Part shown: in pieces, positions 49,473 through 59,692 of the stretch
Numbering within the stretch: the first letter of the stretch is position 1
How the letters are laid out: each line of letters starts with the position of its first letter
Origin: Salvia splendens
Lineage: Eukaryota > Streptophyta > Magnoliopsida > Lamiales > Lamiaceae
Reading direction: 5' to 3'
DNA: 64,000 nucleotides
Assembly (NCBI RefSeq): GCF_004379255.2
Contig: NC_056039.1
Location: 32,253,883 to 32,317,882 of the forward strand
Translations under genes and position numbers: made by a program
Notes under the pieces: generated by a model
What the model was told of the DNA's origin: nothing
The model's input: only the letters and a program-made list of their open reading frames with translations
Database searches by the model: none

Positions 49473-50477
49473 CTATTCATCCGGCTCTACCCCCAATGTT
49501 CTTTGGAGACCCCGTATTATCGTCACATGCGATCGAAGTTGCTCGGGGGTCATATTTGACCTATCGGCCAAATTGAGTTGGGCCAAAATCCCCCACAACG
49601 AGTTGGTGGGGGGTTGAGGTGGCACATAGGGAGCGGGGACGGATGGAGTCGCGGTGCGACGGCGGTTGGCCACAGCCTTCTTCCTTCCTTGCGGCCGGCG
49701 TTGGGAACCGCTCGGGCCGGCATCGGGGCTACCCAAGTTAGCTCCGGCAAGTTGGCTAGCCACATCTTCGGAGCCGGCGTCGGATAGGGATACCGACCTC
49801 GACAGTTTGGAGAAGGAGCTAGAGGAGGATGTTACGTCTCCCCTATACCTCGGATGCGACCACATCTCCCGCCAAATATTGAGGTACTTGAACGGCTTGT
49901 AGTCCATGGATTGGTAGGTCGCAAAGGCGGAACTGATGATGTCAAGCTCGCTCTGGTCGCTCCCCGCCGACCGCTCTTCCTGGAGGTAATACCCCTTGAA
50001 CTTTTGGATTTCTTCGTTGGCTCTGTATATGTCATTGCGCACCATACTCTCGTTGCACTCGATTATTCCAGCCGGCCGGTTTTGATTGTACCGGCGACAG
50101 ATGCGCCACCAATAATGGTCACCGGATTGGTTCGTGCCAACCTTCGGATCTTCGGAGATTGACAAGAACGCTTTGAACAATTGTTCCATCTCCCCCGGAG
50201 TGTACGGGGTGCGGACACCGCGAGTAGGAAGAGGAGGAGTTTGAGAGGGGCCACTCCCTCCCGCTCTAGGCACAGATGGCTCGGGTGTCCACCCATATTG
50301 CCCTTCGGGGGCATCTTGGTCTTCGACCGGGTAAGGCCGGTAGCCACCCGGAACTTGCGAACCTTGGGTTTGAGAAGGGGCCGAATATTCCGTTTCCGGA
50401 CTAGGAAATGGTTGTGAACCGAACCAATCAGGGTTCCAACCGTGGGAGCCGGAGGGGTGATCGCCGTGGCCAGACAT
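49473..50477 (-). CDS. Harbinger-associated Myb/SANT-like protein (334 aa), intact
   Basis: ATG 50477 to stop 49473 with no intron. It has a Gly/Ser/Pro-rich N-terminus (residues 1-85). A trihelix/SANT-like domain at about 88-215 contains RTPYTPGEMEQLFKAF, HYWWRICRRYNQNRP, MVRNDIYRANEEIQKFKGYY and PFKYLNIWREMWSHP. A Ser-rich linker, a basic KKAVANRRR segment (about residue 270) that could serve nuclear import, and a short helical C-terminus follow. Proteins of this type bind transposon ends and escort the Harbinger transposase into the nucleus; many genomes list them as 'GST T3-like'. Its uninterrupted frame contrasts with the two decayed relatives in this window, suggesting recent activity or selection. 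Confidence 0.8.
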   Translation of the reverse strand: MSGHGDHPSGSHGWNPDWFGSQPFPSPETEYSAPSQTQGSQVPGGYRPYPVEDQDAPEGQYGWTPEPSVPRAGGSGPSQTPPLPTRGVRTPYTPGEMEQLFKAFLSISEDPKVGTNQSGDHYWWRICRRYNQNRPAGIIECNESMVRNDIYRANEEIQKFKGYYLQEERSAGSDQSELDIISSAFATYQSMDYKPFKYLNIWREMWSHPRYRGDVTSSSSSFSKLSRSVSLSDAGSEDVASQLAGANLGSPDAGPSGSQRRPQGRKKAVANRRRTATPSVPAPYVPPQPPTNSLWGILAQLNLADRSNMTPEQLRSHVTIIRGLQRTLGVEPDE

Positions 50478-50900
50478 TGTTTTGTTGTAAGAGTGAAAGA
50501 AAGATTGAGAATTGAGAATGGAAATGAGAGGATTTAGATGAGAATTGTGTAGTGTGGTGTGAATTTTTAAGTATAGAAGTGGGGGGTAGTGTGTATTTTT
50601 TGGGAAAAAAATTAAAAAATAACTTAAAAGTGGTAGAAAACGGATATAATTTTTTGGGAAGTGAGAAAATATTTTTTTTAATTTTTTTTTAATTAAAATA
50701 TGTTTTTTTAAAAAAAATTAAATTGCCAACGGCTATGCCGTTGGCCAATGGGAGGCTGCCACGTATGCTGCTCGCTGGCACGGACGTGCTCGATGCATCG
50801 AGTAGCGCCGCGCCAGCGGCAAGAGCGCAGCGGCGGACAGCGGTGCCGTGCCGCTGGCACGGACAGACGGACGCCGTCCTGCTCACCGCTGCGAATGCTC

Positions 50901-51214
50901 TAGTGCTTAAGGCAACAAGTACAAGGGGATGGAATGGTACTGAGGGTGAGGAGGAACAAGGCGGAGATGGTGGGCTTATTTTTCAGATTTGTGGCGTGAT
51001 AGATGATGGGTGACGGAAAGGATGGAAGAGAACTAGGATTGCGCGCATTGTGAGAATACATAAGTGAATTGAAATTTAGGGAAATAAAAATGACTAATAA
51101 AGAATATCACATGTATACCATAGGTATTTGTGCTAATATCAAGAATTATTCATTTTTATTCTAATATAAGTAATTCGTAGTATTATTTTTATGATCATTC
51201 CATTATTTACTGCA
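50901..51214. other. Short spacer between Harbinger and foldback element
   Basis: No gene or structured element recognised; a weak ORF at 50723-51013 only overlaps the GC-rich Harbinger end. Confidence 0.5.
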
Positions 51215-52915
51215 CACTATGATAATAGGGGATGGATCCTCTGCTGTGTTGCCGACGGGGGTGTTGTGCATCAAACGACAGCGTTCCATCAACTTGTATG
51301 CATTAATCAACAAATTTGTCACATGTACATGACATTCTCCCAGTTATGCAGAAAACATTTGTATCAAGTTTGTACTTTTCTTTTCTTTATGTTCTTTATT
51401 TTTCTTCCACCACCTATTTCCTTTAGAATTGTTATTATTTTAATTTAGAAACTAGATTATGCTTTCATTGTGATATATTCGATGCTCTATGTTCGGAAAA
51501 GTTAAATAGAAACAAAAACATTTTATATACCTTAATTTATTTTTAAAATGAAATGGAGTAGTATTATGTTTTACAAACCTCGATCTATATGTTTGTGAAG
51601 GGAAAATTAAATGTAATATCCCTGAAAATTTATCAATTTCTTTTTATTTTTTTATTTTAAAAATGAAAAAAGTAAAGAAGGAAAGTAAGAGAAACGATAA
51701 AGTAATAGAGACTACATATAGTATTGTGCTTTGTTGTGAAAGTAAATGTCTCACTTATAGTAAGACAACCTAAAAAGAATACGTCTCACTTATAATGGAA
51801 AGGAGGGAGTATAAAAGTATATAAAAGTATGACACACATACTATTAACTTTTTTATTCCACTTTTTATTATATTTCTTAAAATTTATGTTGGGTCAAATG
51901 GTGACAAATTATAAGGGACGGAAGGAGTAATATTTTTAACAAATACTCCTTCCTTAAAGATCAGGGGTCCTGCTTTTGACATTTCATTCCATTCGCAATT
52001 AAGAGTCTCGGTTTGCTTTTATTTTAAATAATAAGTTGATACAACATTTCATTAACTCATTTCACTCAGACTTTAATATAATATTAGTATATTTAAATGA
52101 GACTTAAACTCCATCATCTTTTTCCACGTACTTTCATTTATATTTTAAAACCGTAACCAACTCAATCTGAAAGTAACATACGATGTGAGTATTTAAAGTG
52201 AACTATAGGGAATTCTTTGTATGGGAAATCATAATTTCTTAAAAAAATTATATCCCTTTCAAATTCTTAATACAATTTAAATGTTAAAATGATGACATGA
52301 AAAATGAAAATGCTTGATGGTAAATACTAAATAGTAACTATAAATAGTTATTTTAACATTTAAGTGAATTATAATTAAAAAATGGTTTACATTGCAGAAA
52401 TAAAAATTAAATACGAAGGAGTATAATTATAAAATTTTCTCACAAATAAATTCCCCACAGTTCATTTTTATCCTTTGTTAAAAATGTTACTCCTTAGATT
52501 CAATATTTCATTCACAAACATATAGATCGAGCTTTGTAATATATTTATCATATTTAATTTTTGAAATAAATTATGCATATATAAAATGTTTGGTTTTTTA
52601 ATCAACCTTTTAAACGTAGAGCATCTAATATAATTACAATGAAAGCATAATCTAGTTTCAAAATTAAAATAATTAATAAAGAAACTAGAGGAAAAATGCT
52701 GTGAAAGAAAAAATTTAAAAATAAAGAAAAGAAAAGAAGATGCAACAGAATTTGCTACAAGAGTTTTACGCTTTGCCGGGATATTATGTGGGAGTGCATT
52801 GAATAACAAATTTGTTAATTAAACTAAAGGGAAAAGTTGATGGAACATTGTCGTTTGATGCACAACACCCTCTGGCAACACAACAGAGAATCCATCCCCA
52901 TGATAATATCATTAT
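51215..52915. mobile_element. Foldback-type element with arms of about 400 bp
   Basis: The left arm (about 51215-51600) and right arm (about 52509-52915) are imperfect inverted repeats. Outer parts share GGGGATGGATxCTCTG, TTGTGCATCAAACGACA and GTTCCATCAACTT; inner parts share CTCGATCTATATGTTTGTGAA. The 900-bp middle is AT-rich and includes two MITE-like ends. No transposase is coded. A transcript across it would fold into a long hairpin. Target duplication not found. Confidence 0.75.
51690..51931. mobile_element. Two Stowaway-like MITE ends nested in the foldback loop
   Basis: GGAAAGGAGGGAG-TA at about 51799-51813 and GGGACGGAAGGAG-TA at about 51915-51929 are typical 3' termini, each preceded by typical interior sequence. 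The matching 5' termini are not clear. Confidence 0.45.
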
Positions 52916-53166
52916 ACTACTAAGAAAAAAATCAGATTTAGAAATAGGTGGTATCATTATAAGATAAAATACAAATTTCATAATTTGCATATTCAAACGA
53001 AAAAAGTCATTTATAGGACGAAATTAGTGTTCTTTCGGATAAAAAATGAGAGACATATCCTAGTCCTTTTTCTAGTAATCTCGTTTTAAACTTTCAGCAA
53101 TAAAAAAAAATGAAGGGTAGTTTAGGAATTAGACCACAAAGGGCACCCGAGTAATTCTCTCCAGAT

Positions 53167-53700
53167 TTAAGGCGAACCAGTTGGCGTGTTCTGATTGGCT
53201 ACACGACTCTCACGCACCAAGTACAACTGCTGCCCTTCTCCAAACACGGCAGAGCCGCCACCGCCGGAGTCCCCTACGCGCCGCGGAGAAGCCGTGGTGG
53301 AGCACTCTCCTCCGCCGCTCAAGAAGCTGCAGCTCGGCGTCGCCGCCACACTCCTCCCCCCGCCGCCGCAAAACCGACACGAAATCGCCCCCTATCAATC
53401 GCGGCCACCGATTATTTATACAAGCAAAAAAGAAGCTAATGAAAAAAAAACGGATTGAAAAAATACGGCGGAGGTGGAGGCGGCGGCGGAGCGGTAGGTG
53501 GTGCCGTCATTTTCGACGGTCCATCCGGCCTCCTGAGCGAGGTGGCGGAGGACCTCGTTGATGTCGGCGCGGGGGGAGAGGCGGTAGCCGCCGTGCTTGC
53601 GGAGGCCGTGGAAGATGTTGGTGGTGATGGAGCGGCGCTGCCTCTCTCTCATCTTGGTCCTCTCTCTCTCAAGAGCGCTCCGGCCGCCCTCCTTCATCAT
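53167..53700 (-). CDS. Small protein with a BZR1/BAM-type DNA-binding domain
   Basis: Proposed two-exon model: 53700-53467 and 53391-53167 joined by a 75-bp GT-AG intron, about 152 residues. Residues 4-71 hold the atypical bHLH of the BES1/BZR1 family: [39 protein letters not shown] and [25 protein letters not shown] resembles the beta-amylase-type BZR1-BAM proteins more than BZR1 itself (which has CDNNEV). The C-terminal 75 residues are Gly/Ser-rich and end early; neither an amylase domain nor the BZR1 PEST/EAR tail is present. A TATA box (53751-53745) sits 45 bp before the first ATG. Known family members bind E-box or BZR-responsive sites. It could be a truncated duplicate or a short natural regulator; exon 2 is the weaker part. 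Confidence 0.65.
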
Positions 53701-53744
53701 CAATCTCTCGTTTTTTTCTGAGTTTGTTGTGTTGTGTGATAATG

Positions 53745-53751
53745 ATTTATA
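53745..53751 (-). promoter_or_regulatory. TATA box of the BZR1-type gene
   Basis: TATAAAT on the minus strand, 45 bp upstream of the ATG at 53700. This would leave a leader of 10-20 nt. Confidence 0.5.
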
Positions 53752-53829
53752 TGTGGCATGAAAAGCTTGTTTTGGTTGCATGAAAGGGTCGTGGTTTGAG
53801 GAGTTAAGACAGTCAAATTGCATGTACTT

Positions 53830-55010
53830 TTACTCAACGTACACATGCCAGTAAAGGGTCCAAATTTTTATTCTCTTTTCATGGAATTTTTTGTTTTATT
53901 GTAGATTACTATACCAAATCATACATATGGGGTCGGGTTAGAATACAAATTTTTTACTAATCAAGATGGGTCCATTGATCGAATAAAAACTTGCCCGAGT
54001 CTCTTTCAAAGCTCGTAAATTATGATCCGTACTCAGGGATGGAACCGGAAACCTCCCACCCATGGTCTACCTCTGCGCCGACGCCCTGGTACTTCATCCA
54101 AAATATTTACAGTAGACGTTGCGGCGCACAAAAATTTGGAGAAATTCTCTGCGCTTTAGTTCTCTCAGTATTATTAGTTGTTGGACCCTAACTTTTCTTG
54201 TATGGACTATTTTCTATTAAATTTTAACCAAGCCCAAGTGTAAACAATTACACCGTTGTAGAGCTGAGAAATTCTTTTTCACCAATTTTGCTCTCTTGTT
54301 TTAATTTACTTTTTTTTTCTTCCCATTTTATTTTCATTTTTTTAATCAAGGGTGGGACAAAGTTTGCAAGCACAATAATATCTATCCCCTCACCTTAAAC
54401 TTAATATTTCATGTTAATATATTTCAAGTACAATACTATAGTTAGTATGCACACAATATTCACCGATTTAATCATTAATTTCAAAGATTTCATTATTTTA
54501 AATTATTTTTCATTATTTTAAAAGATATAGAATCAATCAAAAGATAAATAACTAAATTACAACAAATATATTAGTTTTGATTGTAATACCTATTTTCATA
54601 GATGAATTTTGATTTTAATACATCATTTTAACTTGATTTATTTATCTATATTCATGTTCACTTATTTTCGAATTTCAAATAAAATATTAGTTCTTCTAAA
54701 TTTGATTGTATAGATTTTAATTTTTGGTTCGGTTCGATTTTATATAATTGAACAAAATAATAAATTGAATTATATATATAAGGTTGTGATCAATTGAGAT
54801 TTTTTTAGCCTAATTAAGGATTGAGATGCGTTATTAGCCACTCATTTATATTAAATGAGTGGTCCAGAATTTGCCACATGAAAAATATTTTTAAATTAAT
54901 TAATTATGAAAGGGCATAATGGTAATTTCATATTTTAATTAGGGTTCTTCAGCTTGAGTTCTTCAGCCACCAACAAGCATCCACCTAAGCATGCATAAAC
55001 CGAACCGGCC
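53830..55010. other. Intergenic region with repeat-like sequence
   Basis: AT-rich. A GC-richer stretch at 53990-54140 (ORF at 53991-54191) has no recognisable domain. Sequence around 54780-54880 (TCAATTGAGATTTTTTTAG, GCCACTCATTTATATTAAAT) looks MITE-like but borders are unclear. Confidence 0.4.
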
Positions 55011-57243
55011 CGGCGGTTAACCGCCGGTTCGGAACCACCGCTTCATGAACCGGAACCGAGACCGGGACCGGCGGTTTGAACCGGCAGGCGGTTTCGCGGT
55101 TCAGGCGGGCCGGTTCAGGTTCGGGGAAATCTTGAACGGTGAACCGCCGGTTCGCCGGTTCAAATCAGCAGTTCAACGGGTCCAATGGCGGATTCCGGCT
55201 AGGGGCATAGGGTTGCAGGCGAAGGTTGTAGAAAAACCGGCATTTCCGTCTAGCACCGGCGGAAATGAGGTGATGCCTCCTCCCCCTCCACCCACTAACA
55301 CTACAAAAGCTTTGAAATCTGATATTTTTGTTAAACACTACAAGAAGGTCCGGGTGATGATTCCAAGTCCTCATGATCCGCACTCTCAAGAAGAGACATC
55401 GGCGTTTCATGCGTATTGTAACTATTGTGATAAAGTCTACAAATTTGCGAGTGGTGGGGGATATGGCACCCTCCGTCGTCATTTGGTGACAAAGCATTTT
55501 CCTTTTAATGTTTATGATGACCAAAAATTTGAGGTTACTATGAAAAGTGGTTTAAACGTAGCTATAAAAAGAATAGGTCGAATGACCATGCAACGATCTA
55601 CCGTTAGACAAAGTTTAGAGAAAAATGTTGAATTATCACGTTATTTAGTTAACTTGGGCCACAAAGTGAACATTTGCTCAGATGTATGAACTGATTGTTT
55701 TAACTAGCATTCATACATGGGCATTACGGTTCACTTTGTGGACAATAGTTGGACTTTGAACAAGCGTTTAATTGGTTTTAGAGAATTTGAGACACCGCAC
55801 ACTGCACCTGAAGTTGCTTCTTTAATTATTCAAGTTTTGAATGAGTTTCAATTATGCAATAAGATATTTTCTATTGGTTTTGATAATGCAACTGTCAACA
55901 CCACAAGTATTAGTGATTTGATTGCGGCTTGTGCTCCGGTTATTGGAGGTAAGTATTTTCATCAAAGATGCATATGTCATATTTTAAATTTATGTGTACA
56001 AGATGCGCTTGAATTATGGCAAAAGCATGTTATTCATATTAGAACTGCAGTTAGATTAATCCATCAAAAGCCAGCTATTGGCAAAGCTTAGAAGAAATAT
56101 TGCCATCAAAAGAATGTAAGATATACGAATTTTACTATGGATGTGTCTCATAGATGGAATTCGACATATGATTGTCTGAATTCTACTTTGACGCATAAAG
56201 ATTCTTTATGTGATTTTTATAGAACCTATCACGTTCATGATTTATATCTTTCGCATAGTTGTTGGGAATATAGTGTGGCTTTATTTAAATTGTTTAAATA
56301 TTTCAAAAATGCTACTGTTGAATTGTCGGGTGTTTATTATGGCACTGTTGTTCGTGTTTTAAAGCATTGCATGTATATATCACTTGGTTTTAAAATTGCA
56401 ATGAAAAATGCTTCCTCTTCACCTGAATTGATGTGTGTTTTATACTGTAAGATTGAAAAATGGCTTAAGTATTTCAGTGAGATTCCAACGATGTTTTTGA
56501 TTGCAAAGGTCTTGGATCCAAAATGGAAATTAGCCGGTACCTCCAAGATTTTAGATTTTTATTGTAACAATTTGAGTTCTATTGATCTTGGTCCACTTCA
56601 AGCAATCCAATCGGATACCAGTGACGAATTTGGAGTAGACCTCTCCGAAACATTTCAAATAAACCTCGCGGGCCGGTCAATTATCCAACAAACCTTCGAG
56701 TTTAATTTGCGTGCTCTCTACACCGAATATGAAACCAAGTATAACAATACCCACCAAGTCAGAAGACCCCCCTCCTCCACAACATAACTACGGCTTCGCA
56801 TTTCAAGCCGATTATGATGACCCCGACGCGCAATCCCAATTAGCCTACCTATACAGCTACAGCGCCGGCGGAAGGTCCTCAGGTATGGTAAGTGAATTAG
56901 ATTTATATTTCGATTCACTCTTTTCCTTTGGTGATGAAGGTCTTACTCCTCCCGCCCAAATCGACGTCCTTGATTGGTTGGGAACCCACGAGAAAGATTT
57001 TCCCATACTTGCGTCAATGGCCAAGGAGATTTTTTCTATTCCGACTTCCACTGTCGCCGTCGAGTCCGCTTTTAGTGTTGGCTCGCGTGTGTTGGATGAA
57101 TCAAGAAGTAAGCTCTCCGTGAAAAATATGGAAGTCGTGATGTTACTTGATGACTGGGCCAAAGCTCACGTTAGAGAACAAGAAAATGATTGGGATGATC
57201 GTCAGGAGGGATCACAAGATGAATTCACCGGGGATGAATCGTA
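55000..57243 (+). pseudogene. hAT transposase, decayed (BED finger, DDE and dimerisation parts)
   Basis: It is preceded by hAT-like subterminal motifs (CGGCGGTTAACCGCCGGTTC, about 55010-55170). The frame from about 55270 encodes a BED zinc finger (YCNYCDKVYKF with LRRHLVTKH; 55408-55500). After a deletion the catalytic part follows (WTLNKRLIGFREFETPH, IGFDNATVNT, CICHILNLCVQDAL; 55717-56050), then MDVSHRWNSTYDCL and FLIAKVLDPKWKL. After a frameshift near 56790 comes the C-terminal dimerisation domain (LDWLGTHEKDFPILASMAKEI, STVAVESAFSVGSRVLDESR, stop 57244). In-frame stops at about 55687, 55706 and 56088 and missing sequence after the BED finger make it inactive. The family is RICESLEEPER-like. 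Confidence 0.88.
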
Positions 57244-57249
57244 GGCCAA

Positions 57250-57446
57250 CCGTCAACCGCCGTCGGCTAAGTCAAATAGGTAAGTAAGGTAAGAGAACTA
57301 CGTGGGCTTTGATTCCTAATGCAAGTGAGCATTGGGGATACGTAGGCACCTCAACTTAAATTTCAAATTAAGTTGAGCTCAAGTCCTTTTTCCTTTATTT
57401 CTTTTTTTTTCCTATTGGTTCCTACTTTAAAAATATGCAAATACAA
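57250..57446. other. 3' flank of the hAT remnant
   Basis: Non-coding. No matching terminal repeat to the left side was found, so the hAT right border is undefined. Confidence 0.4.
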
Positions 57447-57640
57447 TTATGGCTGAAAAAAAAAACAATTGACAAGCAGATATTTAATCGAGTATAACTC
57501 CCGAAAAATGTTGTAGTCCATCGATACATAAACATACATAATTATGGCTGAAAAAAAAAACAATTGACAAGAAGATATTTAATCGAGTATAACTCCCGAA
57601 AAATGTTGTAGTCCATCGATACATAAACATACATACATGA
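57447..57640. repeat. Tandem duplication of about 95 bp
   Basis: Two adjacent, nearly identical copies begin AATTATGGCTGAAAAAAAAA and end ATACATAAACATACAT. The only difference I noted is AAGCAG versus AAGAAG. Confidence 0.93.
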
Positions 57641-57694
57641 GATTTTGTGATTGTATGATCGAATCTAAATCTTGAGAATCAACTAGAGTTCTAA

Positions 57695-58687
57695 GAGCAT
57701 CTGTAACGCCATGGGCCGGGCCGCAAATTGTGAGTCCCGGCCCGTCCCATGCATTACACGGAAGGGCGGCACGGCTCAGGCCCGTCCCGAGGCCGCGTTC
57801 CCGGCCTGGGGAGCGTCCCGCGTCCCGGCCCGGGACGGGGTTGCACGGTGACGGGCCGCATGTCCCGCGTCCCGGCCCAGCGTTACACGCTCTTCGGGCC
57901 GGGCCGCAAATCCAATTTTTTTTTAATTCGATGTCTATAAATACGAGCTTGCGTTCCATCCATTTCAAGTACTTCAAAGTTTGGAAGCTCGTCGAGAAGA
58001 GCCCGAAGTACACCAGCGGTGCCGAGCCGGCGGCAACAGGTGCGGCGAAGAGAACCAAAGTTTCCGCCTCCGGAAACTACTCTTCGAGCGAAGGAGGTCC
58101 GGCGATCGACCTCAACGTGACGGACGACGATGTCTTCTGCTCCTCTCCTAGCATTCAGAGCCGCCCGATAGGAACAAAGGCGGCCAAGAGGAAAGCAAAG
58201 GGGAAGGCAGCTGCGAGCAACTCCGCTATGGTGCCACCGCCGACCAATCCGTCTCTGGATAAGATGGCCGACACTTTGTCGGAGATGAATATTACATGGC
58301 GGATGAGCCAGCTGACGGAGTTGACATCGAGGGATACATCGAAGATGTCGGACGAGGAGATCGAGTTGCACCGTGAGATGATCGCCTACCTTCGCGCCCA
58401 AATGAAGAAGTAGTAGTCGTGGCCCGGGTTTCTGGTATTTCAAATTTGCTTCGTCTAGTAATGTAATGTTAATTTCTAATGAACAATGCATTTTCCCGGT
58501 TTCAATTGTTCAACGAATTGCGTTTACGAGTTAAATAGGTTGGAGTTGTGAATAGTGTCATTTATTAGTTGCGGCCCGGGCCGCAACCTGCAGGGTTACA
58601 GCAGTTGGGGCCTGGGCCGCAACTGTAGAGGAATGATGACGTGGAGGGGACTTGGGGCCGGAAATGGGGACGGGGTTAATGATGCCC
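57695..58687 (+). mobile_element. PIF/Harbinger element, truncated, with target TAA
   Basis: The ends GAGCATCTGTAACG and, as complement of the right end, GGGCATCATTAACC form the terminal repeat. TAA flanks both sides (57692-57694, 58688-58690). The 993-bp element has GGCCGGGCC-rich subterminal zones (57710-57905; 58565-58660). It codes only for a C-terminal part of the Harbinger accessory ORF. Confidence 0.8.
57931..58413 (+). pseudogene. Harbinger ORF1 C-terminal half
   Basis: An open frame of about 160 residues: HFKYFKVWKLVEKSPKY (the last SANT-domain helix), a Ser-rich linker ending in GPAIDLNVTDDD, KKAKRKAKGKAA-like basic residues, and MSDEEIELHREMIAYLRAQM at the C-terminus. The N-terminal SANT half expected in this family is missing, so it is a 5'-deleted copy even though the remaining frame is open. 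Confidence 0.75.
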
Positions 58688-58913
58688 TAAATTCCCTTGA
58701 AATTTCGCTGGATGCCGATTCTATCGACTCCTTTTCCAATTCCGCCATTTTCATTACTCTTTCTTCTTACACGTTTTGGAGTAAATATCCGAAACTGGAC
58801 CTAAATTGGGCCTCAATCATGGATATGTAAATAGAATATTTGGGCTTTTAATATTAGGATTTTCATAAAGGCCGAAGAAGTCATTTCCATTGATATTGTG
58901 TTGTTGAATTGTA

Positions 58914-59252
58914 GGTGTTAATGGGTCGAGTTAGTGGAGCCCGACATGGCCCAGGTTCAATATGGGCTGACCCAAGACTGTCCGACAAAAATAGGATGCG
59001 CACTTGGGATGGGCCTAGCCCTTGGCCGACCCAATTCAAATTTCTAAATTTTATTTTATATAGTATGTCATAGTAGTATTTGATAAGGAGGTTTATGATC
59101 TTATAATCCAACCAGAAGGCTATATGTAACTGGATATACCTAAATTTATGAAAATACTTAGTTCGACCAGGCCGCTTTTTATTTTGGGCCTGGGTCGAGC
59201 CAAGCATAACCGAGCCTTAACAAAAGTTGGGCAAATCAACCTATTTGACACC
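58914..59252. mobile_element. hAT-like MITE
   Basis: The left end GGTGTTAATGGGTCGAG and the complement of the right end GGTGTCAAATAGGTTGA are similar. The subterminal zones carry the GGCCTxGGCC/GGGCCxGGGT motifs frequent in hAT MITEs. The target duplication is obscured at the right by a SINE insertion. Confidence 0.5.
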
Positions 59253-59267
59253 TTTATATTTGTGCCT

Positions 59268-59384
59268 AATAATGAAGTGCAACTCAGTTGGTAAGACGTT
59301 TTCATTTAACGAATAAGCTAGAGGAATTCGAGTCACTAAAGGGATAAATGGAGAACCATTATAGATAATCTTCTTGAAAAAAAT
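59268..59384 (+). mobile_element. tRNA-derived SINE with an 18-bp target duplication
   Basis: A-box-like GCAACTCAGTTGGTAAGACG near 59279 and B-box-like GGAATTCGAGTCAC near 59323 form a tRNA-type internal promoter. The element ends in a short A-rich tail (GAAAAAAAT). ACCTTTATATTTGTGCCT (59250-59267) and ACCTTTACGTTTGTGCCT (59385-59402) are the target repeats, with two differences. It is too short and degenerate to fold as a tRNA. Confidence 0.8.
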
Positions 59385-59402
59385 ACCTTTACGTTTGTGC
59401 CT

Positions 59403-59687
59403 TACACAATAAAACACCTACGAATAAAGCAAACTCCATGTTACTAAATTACTAATCATTTCCATTTCTTGACCTATTGTTTGAAAACTTGTGAAATTAT
59501 GAAATTAACCAAATAGACTAATATTCTTTTATATCTGAAACTAATCAAATAATATAACGACGACATCATTAGTACTTGCCATTTGCCGCATGCGATATTA
59601 ACCTATAACATTCTCACTAATGACACATTAATCTTCATTCATGCATGTTATTCCAAAAAATCATTTACGGCATGAATTTATAATAAT
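59403..59687. other. Short AT-rich spacer
   Basis: No feature seen. Confidence 0.5.
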
Positions 59688-59692
59688 GAATG

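Larger units (their letters stand above)
49078..50900 (-). mobile_element. PIF/Harbinger element carrying an intact Myb/SANT-type ORF
   Basis: The left end GAGCATCCACATCC and the complement of the right end GAGCATTCGCAGCGG give the GAGCATxCxCA-type terminal repeat of plant Harbingers. The target duplication is not clean (TCA left, TAG right), so borders are approximate. The only coding sequence is the ORF at 49473-50477; no DDE transposase is present. The right end (50720-50900) is GC-rich, the left AT-rich with a minisatellite. Confidence 0.7.

Noticed and set aside
53195..53721. Plus-strand Pro/Arg-rich and Gly/Ala-rich ORFs
   Set aside because: They are antisense to the BZR1-type gene, whose GC-rich sequence keeps the other strand open.
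59268..59384. tRNA gene candidate
   Set aside because: The tRNA-like promoter is followed by an A-rich tail and flanked by an 18-bp target duplication, so it is a SINE.
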